Assembly: GCA_018881555.1 (NCBI GenBank)
Contig: JACAXG010000111.1
Location: 1,949,055 to 2,013,054, forward strand
DNA: 64,000 nucleotides
Direction: 5' to 3'
Source: Amblyornis subalaris
Taxonomy: Eukaryota > Chordata > Aves > Passeriformes > Ptilonorhynchidae
In this document: positions 13,195 to 24,970 of the stretch, piece after piece
Position numbering within the stretch: position 1 is the first letter of the stretch
How the letters are laid out: every line of letters begins with the position of its first letter
Translations under genes and position numbers: made by a program
The notes under the pieces: generated by a model
Databases searched by the model: none
What the model saw: the letters and a program-made list of their open reading frames with translations, nothing else
What the model was told of the DNA's origin: nothing

Positions 13195-14194
13195 TGTTAC
13201 GATCCACCCTAATCACTAGAGAGAATTCTCTGTGAATAAAGTGGAAAGACCCCTGACGGTTCAAATATACCCTAAAAGAGATTAAAGCCAAACGAGGCTA
13301 AATGTTGGTACCAAAAAAAATTGATGTATTTTATTTAACAGTAAGTGAGAGAGAGAAAAAGAGAAAGAAATAGAAAAAAGAGGTGTTTGGGGAGGGGGGA
13401 AAGGGGACAGGAAGAGTGACAGAGGTTAAGTGGAAACATATCACCCCTTCGTGGGTCCAGCGATTGGGGATTTCATTGATCTCCTACATCTGGTCTTCTG
13501 GATGGTGAGGGTCCCAGTCGCTGCTGCCAGCAACGAAGCACAGAATCCATTGGATTAATATACGCCTTGGGCCAGGTAGAAACTCCCAGGTACCACCCCT
13601 GAGGGGGCCAGCTGGACACTGTCCCTTGCAAGACTGAGGGTCTATTGCGTCATTTTGTACCATGTACAGTGCTCTGGTGCAGGGTCTGGGGACCCCTTTA
13701 GGGGGGCCTTTGATGGGCCATGACACCTGCTCTGCTGCCCCTTCACGTGCACGTCCTGTGGATGTGGCTTCTCCCAGCGTGGGGGGCCTCCCGCAGCTGC
13801 ACAGCAGAGGGTGGACGTTCCTTTGACCAGAGGCTTTTTTTCACAACACACACCCAAAACCTCCCCTCTTCCCCCCTGGGCTGGGGGATTCTGTGCAAGC
13901 CTGGCAGCAGATGAGCCTGGGGCTAAGGCCTCCGCCCCGAAGCTGCTGGGCAGGATCCGCCTGTGAAAGTACTCTTTTCCCCAGCCCAGACCTTAGAATG
14001 GTGTCATTTTTATCTTATCTCAAATCAGCTTACAGTCCAGGGCCTCAGCCTAGAGGCCCCATTCAGGGTGGCAGTGGTCTCCAGTCTAGTTTTTCCTTTT
14101 AGTGTGGCTTTGTTATACAGTTTTGCTATAATAGGCAAAAGTTCTTCATAAAGAATATTTAACCCATAAACCGTTACACCTCAAGTCTCTCACA
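13195..14194 (-). mobile_element. Solo LTR of an avian endogenous retrovirus, minus strand
   Basis: The element starts TGTTACG and ends CTCACA on plus and is flanked by perfect 5 bp target-site duplications GCATG (13190-13194 and 14195-14199). On the minus strand the order is a GC-rich U3, a TATA-like sequence at about 13553-13563, and AATAAA at 13330-13335 (TTTATT on plus). The orientation is therefore minus. A GA-rich patch lies at 13343-13385. No gag, pol or env remnant adjoins it, so it is a solo LTR left by recombination of a provirus. A 5 bp duplication fits ERV1/ERVL-type integration better than the 6 bp typical of ERVK. The family name was not determined. Confidence 0.8.
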
Positions 14195-14199
14195 GCATG

Positions 14200-15163
14200 G
14201 TAGGGCTGTGTGTTCCAGCAATGATGTAGCTAAGTGGTAGGACAGTTTATCCCAAAAAGCAGAGAGGTTGTTACATCTTTTTCTCATCTTAAGAAAGGTT
14301 CAGACTCAGCATCCCGCAGAAGCCAAAAGGTTGAAACCTGACTTCTGTCTTGAACCTGGGCCTTGTGCATGGGGTAGTCAAAGTCCTTGTCTGCTGGGCA
14401 GACAAGAAAAAATGTATAGCAAGCCATATTCAGGAGTTCAGGACTGCTTTCTGGGAAACATTCACTTTTCCCCAAAAACATTGTGTCTGTGACTATATGT
14501 GCAGTGAAAGACTTGAGTCCACAACATGTATTTTAACAAAGAATTTTGGAAATTTGGAGTGGATCATCATTTTCCCCCATTGTAAACGGAATAAGAGATG
14601 ACAAACAGAGTAACTGTAAATATAAAGATTTTACAATTTCAGCATCTATGATCATTTACTCTATGCCAGTCAACTGCTCAGAGCAAAGTAGATATAGTGC
14701 AGCCCAAATAAATATTTTTAATCTTTTTTCAACATAGATGGACAATTTTCTTGCTAATTGATATATGATGTTCATAAGAATTATACTAACATGTATACTA
14801 ACATCAAGGAAATAATTTTTTATCTGTTATTTTTAGGTCCTGGACTTATTTGTGCTGAAAAATAAAACGTAACACATGACCTTCTTCATCAATTTTCAAA
14901 ATCTGAAATTATAATGAAGTTTCAGTTAGTGGGTATATGAATTGGGAATAATAAATTAGGATAATTAATTGAACCAGAGCCACGAGTATAAAATCAACAT
15001 ATTTAGATCAAATCTGAATTTAAGCACGTGTTATAATCTGACATTGATTTCCTCAAAGGTTCTAAGCCTCCAAGTTCTTGTGTCTCCTCTTGTGCCTCTT
15101 CTTATGCCTCCTCTTCCTCAGACCCAGGTGACTTCATGCACTCCCTGCACACCCAGATTTCTC
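14200..15163. other. Unique DNA
   Basis: Open frames around 14268-14737 are short and overlap on both strands. No gene or repeat family is recognised. Confidence 0.5.
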
Positions 15164-15247
15164 TAAAAAAACCCCAACCATTCAACCAATTAAAAAAAAA
15201 AAAAACCAAAAACGAAAAACCCAAAAATGAACAAAAAACCCAAACTG
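15164..15247. repeat. A/C-rich low-complexity tract
   Basis: An A-rich run of about 14 bases is embedded in AAAACC/AACCC units, with almost no G or T on plus. It resembles the tract at 11774-11925 in composition and orientation. Confidence 0.85.
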
Positions 15248-15756
15248 ACACATAAAATAGCTAATGGGTTTCAAAGACTATCTAGTGTGTAGCTGAGAAA
15301 TGATAGAACCTGTACCAACCAGGGCACTCTGTAGCTGTCTGATGTGCAGAGATTTTCTTTCTGGAGAGCAGGACAGCTAAGCAGACTGACTCTACAGGCA
15401 GCTCATGTGAGGTGATGCTTACTGTCCTTGTTTCACCTCTGTCCCAGCTATCCCCCCATGTGTCTCAGTTTTCCATCAGGAAAATCTGACCTATTTTTAC
15501 AGCCTGTGAGACTTTGAACAGGACCACAGAGGAGGGTAAACAGAACTACCAGCACTGCTCCTGGAGGGAAGAGGTCAGGTAATTGCAGCCTATTGCTATC
15601 TCTAATCTGGTTCCTCTGCTGGTTTCATTTGTCTTTTGTGACTTTTCACCGATAAGGAAGGAAATGGACCTTCAGCGTGAATATCCCCCTTTACACTATA
15701 CTGCACCGTTGCAGTCCTATCTCAAGTACTTTCTGAAGCTTTAGGTGCTACAATAT
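15248..15756. other. Unique DNA upstream of a CR1 fragment
   Basis: No gene recognised. The stretch from about 15530 may include a more diverged 5' continuation of the CR1 that becomes recognisable near 15757, but I cannot support that from the sequence. Confidence 0.4.
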
Positions 15757-16215
15757 ATAAGGACATCAAATGATTATAGTGTGTCCAGAGGAGGGCAACA
15801 AACATGGTGGAAGGTCTCAAGGGCAAGACTTGCAATGAGTGGCTGAGGTCATTTGGCAGGTTCAGTGGAGAGGAGAGAGGGCTGAGAGACCTCATCATGG
15901 TTTGCAACCACTTGACGTGGGGCAACAGAGAAGATGCCAATCTCAATCTGGTGACCAGCAATAGAACTTGAGGAAATGGGATGAACCTGTGTCAGGGGTA
16001 GTTCAGACTAGACATTTGGAGAAGGTTCTTCATCCTGAGGGTGGTCAGTTACTGGAACAGGCTCCTCAGGGAAGTGGTCAAAACACCAAACTTGCCACAT
16101 TTCAAAGGGCGTCTTAGTCATGTGGTTTAGTTTTATGTAGTCCTATGAGTTGGATTTGCTGATCCTATAGATTTCTTCCAGCTTAAGATGTTCTATGATC
16201 TTATGATTCTACTTA
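15757..16215 (+). mobile_element. CR1 LINE, 3' end fragment
   Basis: This is a 5'-truncated copy of the avian CR1 non-LTR retrotransposon. Visible landmarks are the end-of-ORF2 segment GAGGAGGGCAACAA near 15790, the typical 3' UTR phrase ACTGGAACAGGCTCC near 16051, and the closing motif TTCTATGATCTTATGATTCT at 16189-16208. CR1 inserts without target duplications and ends in a short ATTCTATG-type microsatellite, as here. The coding part is only a remnant with stops. It is followed 156 bp later by another same-strand CR1 piece. Confidence 0.85.
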
Positions 16216-16370
16216 AACAAGTCTTGTTTTAAGAACCGTCTACTACTTGAAATGTTCATGGCCTTTATCGCAATCTGAATCACACATGTATTACAAACAG
16301 ACTGGCTTCAGGTGAAGGTGTCTAACAAGCAAAAAGTCTGCCATTTAAAGAATTGTAGAAGAACAAAGAA

Positions 16371-17034
16371 AAACCCCCACCAATTTTGGTGAGGGTGGTG
16401 ATCTGCTGGAGGACAGGAAGGCTCTGTAGAGGGATCTGGACAGGCTGGATCCATGGCCTGAGGCCAATGGCATGAGGTCCAACAAGGCCAAGTGCTGCGT
16501 CCTGCCCTCGGATCACATGAACTCCAGGCAGTGCTACAGGCTGGAGGAAGAGTGTCTGGAAAGCTGACTGGTGGCAAAGTACATGGGGCTGTTGGTTGAT
16601 AGGCAGTTGAAGATGTGCCAGCATGTGCCCAGGTGGCCAAAGAAGCTCAATGGCACCCTGGCCGGTATGAGAAACAGCTTGGCCAATGTGATGAGGGTAG
16701 TGACTGTATTGCTTTCTACAACTACCTGAAAGGAGGTTGTGGGATCAGTGGGGATCAGTCTTTTCTCCCAGGTAACATGTCACAGGACGAGAAGACATAG
16801 CCTCAAGTTGTGTCAAGGGAGGTTTAGACTAGATATTAGGAAAAAATTCTTCACCAAACGGGTAGTCAGGCATTGGAACAGGATGTCCAAGGAAGTGGTG
16901 GAGTCACCATCAAAAAGCATGTGGATATGGCACTTGAAGATGTTTTTAGTGGTGCATATGGTGATAGTGCAAGGTTGACAGTTGGATTTGATCTTTGAGG
17001 TCTTTTCCAACCTTAATGATTCTATGATTCTAAC
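16371..17034 (+). mobile_element. CR1 LINE, 3' part with internal deletion
   Basis: The C-terminal reverse-transcriptase region is visible first in translation (residues like [13 protein letters not shown], then LLVDRQLKMCQH, near 16470-16640), followed by the 3' UTR (CTACCTGAAAGGAGG near 16722; ATTGGAACAGGATGTCC near 16873) and the terminal ATGATTCTATGATTCT. The ORF2 end that CR1 normally has between the VDRQL region and CTACAACTACCTG is missing around 16700-16712, so the copy carries an internal deletion. An LTR follows immediately at 17039. Confidence 0.88.
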
Positions 17035-17038
17035 AACA

Positions 17039-17465
17039 TGTCCTGGTTCCAGCCAGGGCAGGGTTAATTTTTGCAGTAGCCAGAACGGGGCATGGCCAGG
17101 AGCTGGAGGTTGTTCTATACCATCTCAGGTCATTTCTGGGAGTGTGGGAAAGAGACTCTTTTCTGGGGAGAAAGAGTTCCTTCCAGTTGCAAAAATGTGG
17201 CAGAAGGAACCATCCAGTATTGTCTCTTATCGGTGAGGGTGTGTGGGGTGTGCTCAGTTCCTGTTACTGTTCATTTTCTTATCTCATTGCTGTTTCCAGT
17301 AAATCTTTCATATCTCAGCCAGTGATCTTCGCCTTTTGTGCCTCTTGTTCTCCACTGCATCCCATGACAACAAAGAGGGAGAGGGCAACATAGGGGGAGT
17401 GAGAGAGATCTCAGCCTGGTTTTGGCATCTTGGTGGGGCAGTGACTCAGTGAGTACCATTCCGCA
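17039..17465 (+). mobile_element. Short ERVL-like solo LTR inserted at the end of a CR1
   Basis: It begins TGTCCTGGTTCCAGCC, close to the start remembered for common avian ERVL-type LTRs (TGTCCTGGTTTCAGC), and ends near CCGCA. AACA occurs on both sides (17035-17038 and 17466-17469), a possible 4 bp target duplication, or 5 bp with one mismatch. A variant poly(A) signal AGTAAA lies near 17299. The insertion point is the 3' terminal repeat of the preceding CR1, so the LTR is younger than that CR1. At 427 bp it is shorter than many relatives. Confidence 0.7.
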
Positions 17466-17469
17466 AACA

Positions 17470-18605
17470 TGAAACAAGAAAAAGAAACATATATTGCATG
17501 GTGATGTCCTACAAAACTGTGGTAAAGCAAAATTCTAAAGACAGAAGTGTGTTCTGATTACACACTAAATGGCATTCTCTATCTTAATTGCTCTCCAATT
17601 TGGTTTCTAAACAATCACTGTTTATACTTGGCCATGCAGCTCTTTGGAAAAGGGAAAACAGAAAAGGGTCTGCTATGTCTCAGACTGAAGTTAATTGGAA
17701 GGCTACATGTGAAAAGCCAAAATGATTTTTCTTGTCAAAAGTGCCTGATAGCTTAATATAATGAACTACCTCCTTAATGGCTGTAAATCCATCAGCCTCA
17801 CTAGGGCTACCATATTTATTTTATCTGACAGACTGATTCTAATACAGTCATAGAAGAAGAAAGTTTAATGTCTGCTCACATATTTACTACTTTCGTTCAA
17901 GTCAGCAAATCAAATTCAGAACATGTGCTCTACGACATGCTTAATTGCTGCTTTTTCAAGTTACACTGAGCATTCAATTTAGTTATCTACATTTTCAAAC
18001 AAAGCTTGTAAGATGAATGGAAAAGGCAACAAAGGGCCATTCTGAAAGGAAAATTGCACTGGTTAGGCGTTAACACATGCATGTTTGGATGCCCTTCTTG
18101 AACATATAAACATTCTTTTTTCAGCTGAACAGCTTTTTTTTTTTTATGGAAGGACAGTGAAAGGAAATTAGAAGAGGCTGGCAACTTGAGAAATGGAGGT
18201 AAAGATCATTGGCCTTGGAAAGGATGGCATGGAAAGTTTGCCAGTATCAACAATTCAAATAGTCTTATTTGCTCTGAATGTTTTCCCTCATTCCTTCTGC
18301 TGAACCCATTTGAAGGAAATATTATTTACCTTCTAGACACAGTGAAATTATTTAGCCATTCTGCTGTACCATTCTGTTGTGTTTTCTTAAGGCTTCTATA
18401 CATTTTTCTTCTAACATCCATACCAAAATTACTGAATAGGACAAGTCATCTTCATTATTTTCTGCCCCATTTATGAAATTGATGTGTTTTTTTACTGCTG
18501 TATTTCTCATTAAAGCAAAGGTAAGCTTAGTATTCAGAGTGCTTGGTGAACAAGCTGCATATTTCAGAGAAAATGCAGGTTGCAAAAAATACTTTATCTG
18601 CAAAA
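17470..18605. other. Unique AT-rich DNA
   Basis: No gene or mobile element is recognised. Frames at 18186-18712 on both strands are short and low-complexity. Confidence 0.55.
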
Positions 18606-18705
18606 TACCCAAAACAAAAACCCATAAGAAAAACAACAATAAAAGAACAAGGAAAACAAAAAAACCCGCCGAATATCACCACCAACAAAACCAAACCAAA
18701 AGCAG
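18606..18705. repeat. A/C-rich low-complexity tract
   Basis: AAAAC, ACAAC and CCAAACC units dominate for about 100 bp on plus, with few T. They generate Lys/Thr/Asn-rich frames that are not coding. Confidence 0.8.
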
Positions 18706-21700
18706 AAAATAAATGTACACTACAGAGACAGGTAACATGAAATGTAGAAAATATCGCTGCAGTTGTGTAATAGTGCTCTCCTGCTATCAGAAAGTACATG
18801 AAATGGGTCCTCCACTAAAACATTTCTCTCTGTGTTGAACCTGATGAACATTGTTTGTGGATTTTTACATAGAACTACACCATTTAAGAAGACTGGGCTG
18901 ACAATGTTTGTCTCCTACAATATTTATGCTCTTACCGTATGTGAAAATGCAACAAGTCCTTTCTAGGAATAAAGTCATGATTTAGACCCTCATCTTACCA
19001 CATCGTTACAACTTTTTACCAGAAATACAGTCAAATTGACGAAGAAGTCACAGACTGAACCTTTTCTCAACAAATGTCTATACTTCTCTCCTTAAGCAAC
19101 AACATTAAAATCCAGTTATTTTATAAAACATTGTTCCCATCTGGCTTGAATTAAAATATACTATGTTGTATTTTTTTTTTAATCAAAAAGATGAATGCAA
19201 TGAATTTATATTCTATGTGTCTTTATAGATAAACAGTATTTGTACAGAAATAACACCCACTCAAAGCTTTTGAATGATACTGGGAAGAATTAAAGATTTC
19301 TCTGCTTTTTTGAGAATCAGAATTTATTAAAAAGAATCAATATGGCTATCAATTCAGAAATTGTGTCCTATGTAGCCAACACACAGTGCAAAGCTTGTAC
19401 CATTAGAAAAGACAGTGTGAGTGAAAACTGATGGAACACAGCCCACACACAGTCAGTCTTGATAACAATGTTATCTGAATTTTATTGATCTTATGAAGAG
19501 AGAGATGAACATCAATTCTCAGAATTAAACATCAACCTTCTTTCTTTTATTTTTTGTAATAACTACAATAAATGAAATGAGAGAAAGAAAGCTTGCATCA
19601 TATGAGAATAACATGCATCATTTGACCATAAGGTAGTTCTACAGTTAAAACTTCTTGATCACATCAAACTATACAAATACTTTAATGGAGATACATTGTA
19701 TGTTTTGTCTGTGTATATGTGTAAATTATGAACCTTGCAACTTTTTTGTCTATTCAGTTTTGATGTATCACTGCTCTCAACAGGTTTTTGTGAATTGCAT
19801 GCATAGTTTTCCTTAGTGTCAGGGTTTGGACCTCTCTGATTCTAACGTCCTTTCATTTCTACAAACTTCTAGTAGAAAAAAGCTTCAGAAAAGCAGAAGA
19901 AAAGACAACATAAAGAGAGTGAGATGCTACATAGAGAAGGTTGAGATTTTATTTGTTTCTTTCCCTTGGAAAGAATAGAATTCTTTTCTGTCAGGCCAAC
20001 AATTCAGCCCTTCTTAGGGGACAATCTGTATGAGAAAGTAAACTCTGAGGCTTTAAACCTTCAGATGCAGCTGTCACAAGCTGATGTGCAACAATATGAT
20101 TATTAACGCCTGACACAGAAAGTCACTGCATCTAACTAGCCTAATGGGTCTTTCATTTTATAAAATATGTTATTTAATTTCAATAGAGGTCTCTTTTTCT
20201 ATATGAAGAATAATACTCCACACATTATACAAATGGACATATAGGACTATTGATAGGTGTGTCTCTTAGGAAAAAAAAAATATTGTTTAGTCTGTTGCAC
20301 TAAGATTCCAATCACTTGAATATCTGACCTGGAAATAGATAGAAAATGTCAATCAATCATGTTAATCATATGATGGGTCTGGTAAAGGGGATTCTGAAGT
20401 GGTAATATACATTAAATTCCAAAGAGCTCTAGACCCAGAAAGAAAAATAAAAATTGTATCTCAAAATGCCTTCAATTCCTAGTCCAATCTGAGGCTGTGC
20501 TGAGAGGACTCAAAAAGGGAAAGTTTGCTGTTCTATGAGACTAAATGAAAAGACAGCAGGTAGAAAAGAAAAAATGCACTGAAGGGAGCAAAGCACCTAC
20601 TAAACTCACCTTGTTTAGGACCAAAAAGCACATCGTGCTCTCATGTCTTTATCTAGGTCTCGAACTATTTTTTCTACAGTATCATTCTTGAAAACCATCA
20701 CTCTGTGCAAGCAGGGAAGCATCACCCATTTTATAGATGGAGGCTTGAGAAAGAGAGTTCAGATGGGAGAAATGTAATGGAGCCACCAAGAGGGCCAAGT
20801 TGTTTCAGTTCTCTCCTTTATGCCTTACTTAATCACTCTTAATCTGGAATTTTATTACAAAGAACAAAATCAAAACATTCTTTGGGGAGTAAGGCAGTCA
20901 GAGGAAATTTTTTCCATCAGAAAGTCAGGAATCTATCCTAAGAGCTTTTTCATTGATCTTAGCCAGGTATGTAGGTAAGAAACACAAGTGCTATTTCCAG
21001 AAGGTCTGTGACAGGTCTAACGAACCACTACATCACACATTTCCGTGTGGCCCGGAATAATTTCTTATTATCAACGTTCTTTTCATCAACGCTGTTGTAA
21101 TGCATGTATGAATCCAACATCTCCCACAATTTATATTGCTTTTGTAGTTGCTTCTAGACATTTTGGAGCTCAAACTCCTTATAGTGCTTTGTGCTTCATT
21201 TTTGGATGGAGATCTCCAGACTTTTTCGTCCTTCTCATGTTATTCAGCCATTCTATGCTAATTTTGTGAACTGGAGACACTTCTATTAGAGAAAGCTTTT
21301 TGTGGATGTGCTGAAGGGCAAACAATAAAGTAGTTTTGAGAGACACAGTAAAACCTACTGCTATTCTGAAACACACAGATTGAAGTGAGAGGGCTAGCTG
21401 GGATCTCATATCACCAAAGTGGAAAGCAACACAAGTATGCTAAGTATGGTAAAAGGATTGGGCCTTCTCAGTTTGAGAAAGTACTGTGTTATTAGAAAGA
21501 ATAAAGCACTTCACTCAATTGAATCAATTTTAAATCATCTCATGGTCACTGAAGATAAAATACTGAATTTGAAACTATTCATCTTTCATTTTACTGGTCT
21601 GTATCAGGCATAGCTGTATGCTATTACACGTTGAAGTATTTGCACTAAGAGACAAAATTAAAAAAGGAAGGAATTAAACATACCCAGTTCCTGTTCAACT

Positions 21701-22719
21701 TCCTAATACTCAACATAAAATTAACCTCTTTTAGTGAGATAGGAACTAAATCAACACTGTTGAACTAAATTCTGCCTAGCGGTTTAGGGATTTCTTTTCT
21801 TTAAAAATATTTAGCTACTGTTGGTCTTAGCTCAGAATAAAATTCTAGAAACAGGAAAATAACATAAATTATGACAATGAGGTAAATGTTATGCAATGAC
21901 TATTGTTTTACTGCACTTTTTTATCATAAGCGGCTGCAGGGATATAACCATATGACTTTTTTGTCCCTTCAGTTCAGCATTCCCATCCCTGGACTTCATG
22001 GGTGTTTAGTATTACTGCAATCTTTCACTGTAGAAAGCAGTCTGACATTATAAATGCAGTCAAGTGGACATTAGAGAAAGAAAGCCAGCTGAGATTTGGA
22101 TTTTTGCCAAGGTAAGACTACACACACTGTTGAAGCGTAGATTTTACGGAAGAGTAAGAGCTCATTTTTATATTTGCCAGAACAAAACTTTCCTTTCTAG
22201 TCTTTCCACAACATTTGACTCCAAACGAATGAAAATTCATCAGTTCTTTTCTATGAAGAAGATTAGAAAAATAGGCTTGAATGTTGGGGGAAATTTGATT
22301 TTGAAGTGCTAACTTTGCTTGCACCCTTTCTGAACACAAACAAGTCTGTAGAGAGATGTAACTTCATTTCATAGTGAATTGTGGCAAGGAATTTCTGTCC
22401 TAGATTCTCAGATGCTTCTTTTGAGCAAACAGTAGGTGCTTAGTACTCTCCTTTAGGGGCAAGAGAACATTGCACCAATATGGTCGTGCAAAATGCAAGC
22501 TCAACAAGATGCTTTAACATACAAGAAAAAGATTCATATTAAAATATTGAAAATGAAATCCAATGGAGACATCAAAAAGTGTTTTTCCCCAATGTTCTCC
22601 TTAGAAATCAAGACTCAAACCTTGTTACTAATTTCATTTTACAAGATGGAAGTGATACACATGCCCATCTCTCAGAACAATTTTCCTTCTGAGTTTGAAG
22701 ATTAACTCCACCATACAAT
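18706..22719. other. Unique AT-rich DNA, no gene recognised
   Basis: Four kilobases without a recognisable exon or transposon. A TGTCAGGGTTTGGACC phrase at about 19818 resembles an LTR start, but no matching end or target duplication was found. Open frames near 21045-21613 and 22064-22339 carry no domain. Confidence 0.5.
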
Positions 22720-22721
22720 AT

Positions 22722-23405
22722 TACTGCCCTGGGGTCTCTCAAAGCAGCTCAGCAGAGAAGGGCTTGGGGTCCTAGTGGTCAACAAGCGGAGACAGAAATG
22801 CTTCCTCACAGTAAAGAAAGCCAACAGCTTCCTAGGCTGCATTGGGCAGAGCACTGACAGCAAGTCCAAGGAGATTATCTATCTTTTCTACACTAGTTTC
22901 TGAAGTGCTGACTACAGTTGTGGTCTTCCCAGTACAAGATAGACATGAACATATTGAAGAAAGTCTCATACAGCCACAAAGATGATTAAGGAACTAGAGT
23001 ATCTTTCTCAAGAGGAGAGGCAAAGAGATCTGGGCCTCTTTGTCCTTCAGAAGAGAAGTCTAAGGAGGATCTTATTCAAGTGAACGAACACCTGATGGGA
23101 GGGAATGGAGAAGAAGCCTTTTCTCAGCAGTGTCCACTGACAGGGCACAACTGAAATACAAAAATCCATCTAAACACAAGGAAAGTTAGGGGTTTTTTAA
23201 TTTATTTCCTGGTGGGTGGCCAACCACTCACAAAGGTTTCCTAGAGAGGCTGTGAAATGTCCATTCTTGGAGATATTCAAAACCCAGCTGGTAATGGTTC
23301 TGCTCTGTATGCCATAGCTGACCCTGCTAGAAGCACAGAACAGTTGGACTAGAAAATGTTAAGAGGTTTCTTCTAGCACCAGTGGTTCAGTGGTTCTGAA
23401 TGACT
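22722..23405 (+). mobile_element. CR1 LINE, diverged 3' fragment
   Basis: Translated plus-strand pieces match the end of CR1 ORF2: GLGVLVVNKRRQK (about 22760), KKANSFLGCIGQS (about 22827), SKSKEIIYLFYTS and later KMIKELEYLSQEERQRDLGLF. The usual LPLYSALVRPHLEY segment has decayed to LFYTSF followed by a stop. The 3' UTR continues to about 23400 but the terminal repeat is poorly preserved (GGTTCAGTGGTTCTG). This copy is more diverged than the one at 16371. Confidence 0.82.
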
Positions 23406-24965
23406 TATTACTAAGGAGTTCAAAGTAATGTAAGACATTCTAGAAGCCCTTAAGTGGGAATTTACTTAACAGTCTTTGGTGATCATTATATATTTCAGCT
23501 GCATTTTCTTCACTAATATCCACCTTTTGATCCTTATTTTCATCTCCCTATTTTTCTCTATAAATTAGTCTTTTTTTTCCCCATAAAAAAATTGTAAGAA
23601 AGGTATAACAATATATTTTTAAGACTCAAGAGTGGAAAAGTTATCTACTCTATTTGTCTTTCTTTGTTGACTTCTTTTCTTAGTTAATCCTCTCATGATG
23701 ACTAAAGTAATCTCAAAAGAAAATGTCAGATGATGGTAAAACTTTAACCTTATTTACCTGGATATGAAATAAAATGTTCTTCTCCTTATACTGTCTTTTC
23801 CTCTTTTTAATCCGAATTGAGAGCAGAACGAAGTTAAACAGATGTCATTTCTTTCCTTTTGCTAGCAGTGTCCTCTACCATTGTCTCACAAAACTTTGAA
23901 GCTCTCCCATATATTTCTATTTTAGTAAAACTAACCAAAGCAAAGTTTTCTCTCTTCTTCCTCCCCTACATCTTCAGGAACAAGTAGAGGGAGAAATCTG
24001 ACAACCACTGGTTCAAAATTGTGTAACTTCTTTCACTTATTTCAGCTTCGTGAAGGTCATAGATGTTGTCATGTCTGGTTTTACCTTACACAACTAAGGT
24101 TGACACAACAAAAAATAAACAATACAATACAATAGCCATAACTTACTAAGTTAATTTACCTTTAAATTAGTCACTTTATAGCTGATGCTGCTGAAAAAAA
24201 GTTAGAACTCCCTAGATAATGAAGATGTCCAGGCAAGACCATTCAAATAAATGAGATTTATCTAAACATAAACTTTTGGTTTCATGCATGTTAGTTTCTG
24301 GCACATCCATGAGATTTTGTCATGGCTAAGCATCTCTAGATCTCTCAATTTATGGTGCTTTCACTTGTTTGCTTTTGAGTAAAAACAATTATGCTGACGC
24401 ATTCCTTTTGTTCTTTTTTCCTGATAGTGAGATGCTTTTGAAATTAATATCTACCAGCACAATCCTGACCTTCGGTTTTGGCCTTTCTATCCTGCCTACC
24501 CACTCACCCAAAACAGAAGTCCCTTTCCCTCATGTGACTTTCTCTTCCAGGAAGGCTGAGTGAAGGACTAAGACTATTTACCAGCTACCTTGTACACAGT
24601 GGAGCAAAGCACAGGGTTAAGCTGATCTTAAAGCCAGCTACTGCCCAAAGGAACAAATATGAGTCGCATGGCTTCAGGTTTTGCTCACATTCTGAAGGGA
24701 ACAGAAAGAGGTGCAAAACTGGAAAAACAAATCTCTTTGCCCTATCTTCCACAGTTTCTTACAATTGACCATTTCAGAGAAAAACAATGTTATCAAACAT
24801 TTATTTGTCATAACAGAAATTCAGCTACGCATTGGAGACCCTCACTAGGACTCATTTTAAATTTGAGACAAGATGGATAAAAATTCCTTCTGTATTTTCT
24901 TCAGCTTTTGCCAATAAATGTTCTTTCACATTGCCCCAGTGTGACAGCAATCTTATCTGCAATGC
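23406..24965. other. Unique AT-rich DNA
   Basis: No gene or repeat is recognised between the CR1 fragment and the LTR that starts at 24971. Confidence 0.5.
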
Positions 24966-24970
24966 ATTTG

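Noticed and set aside
19818..20100. An LTR starting TGTCAGGGTTTGG
   Set aside because: No opposite terminus, poly(A)/TATA pair or target duplication could be found.
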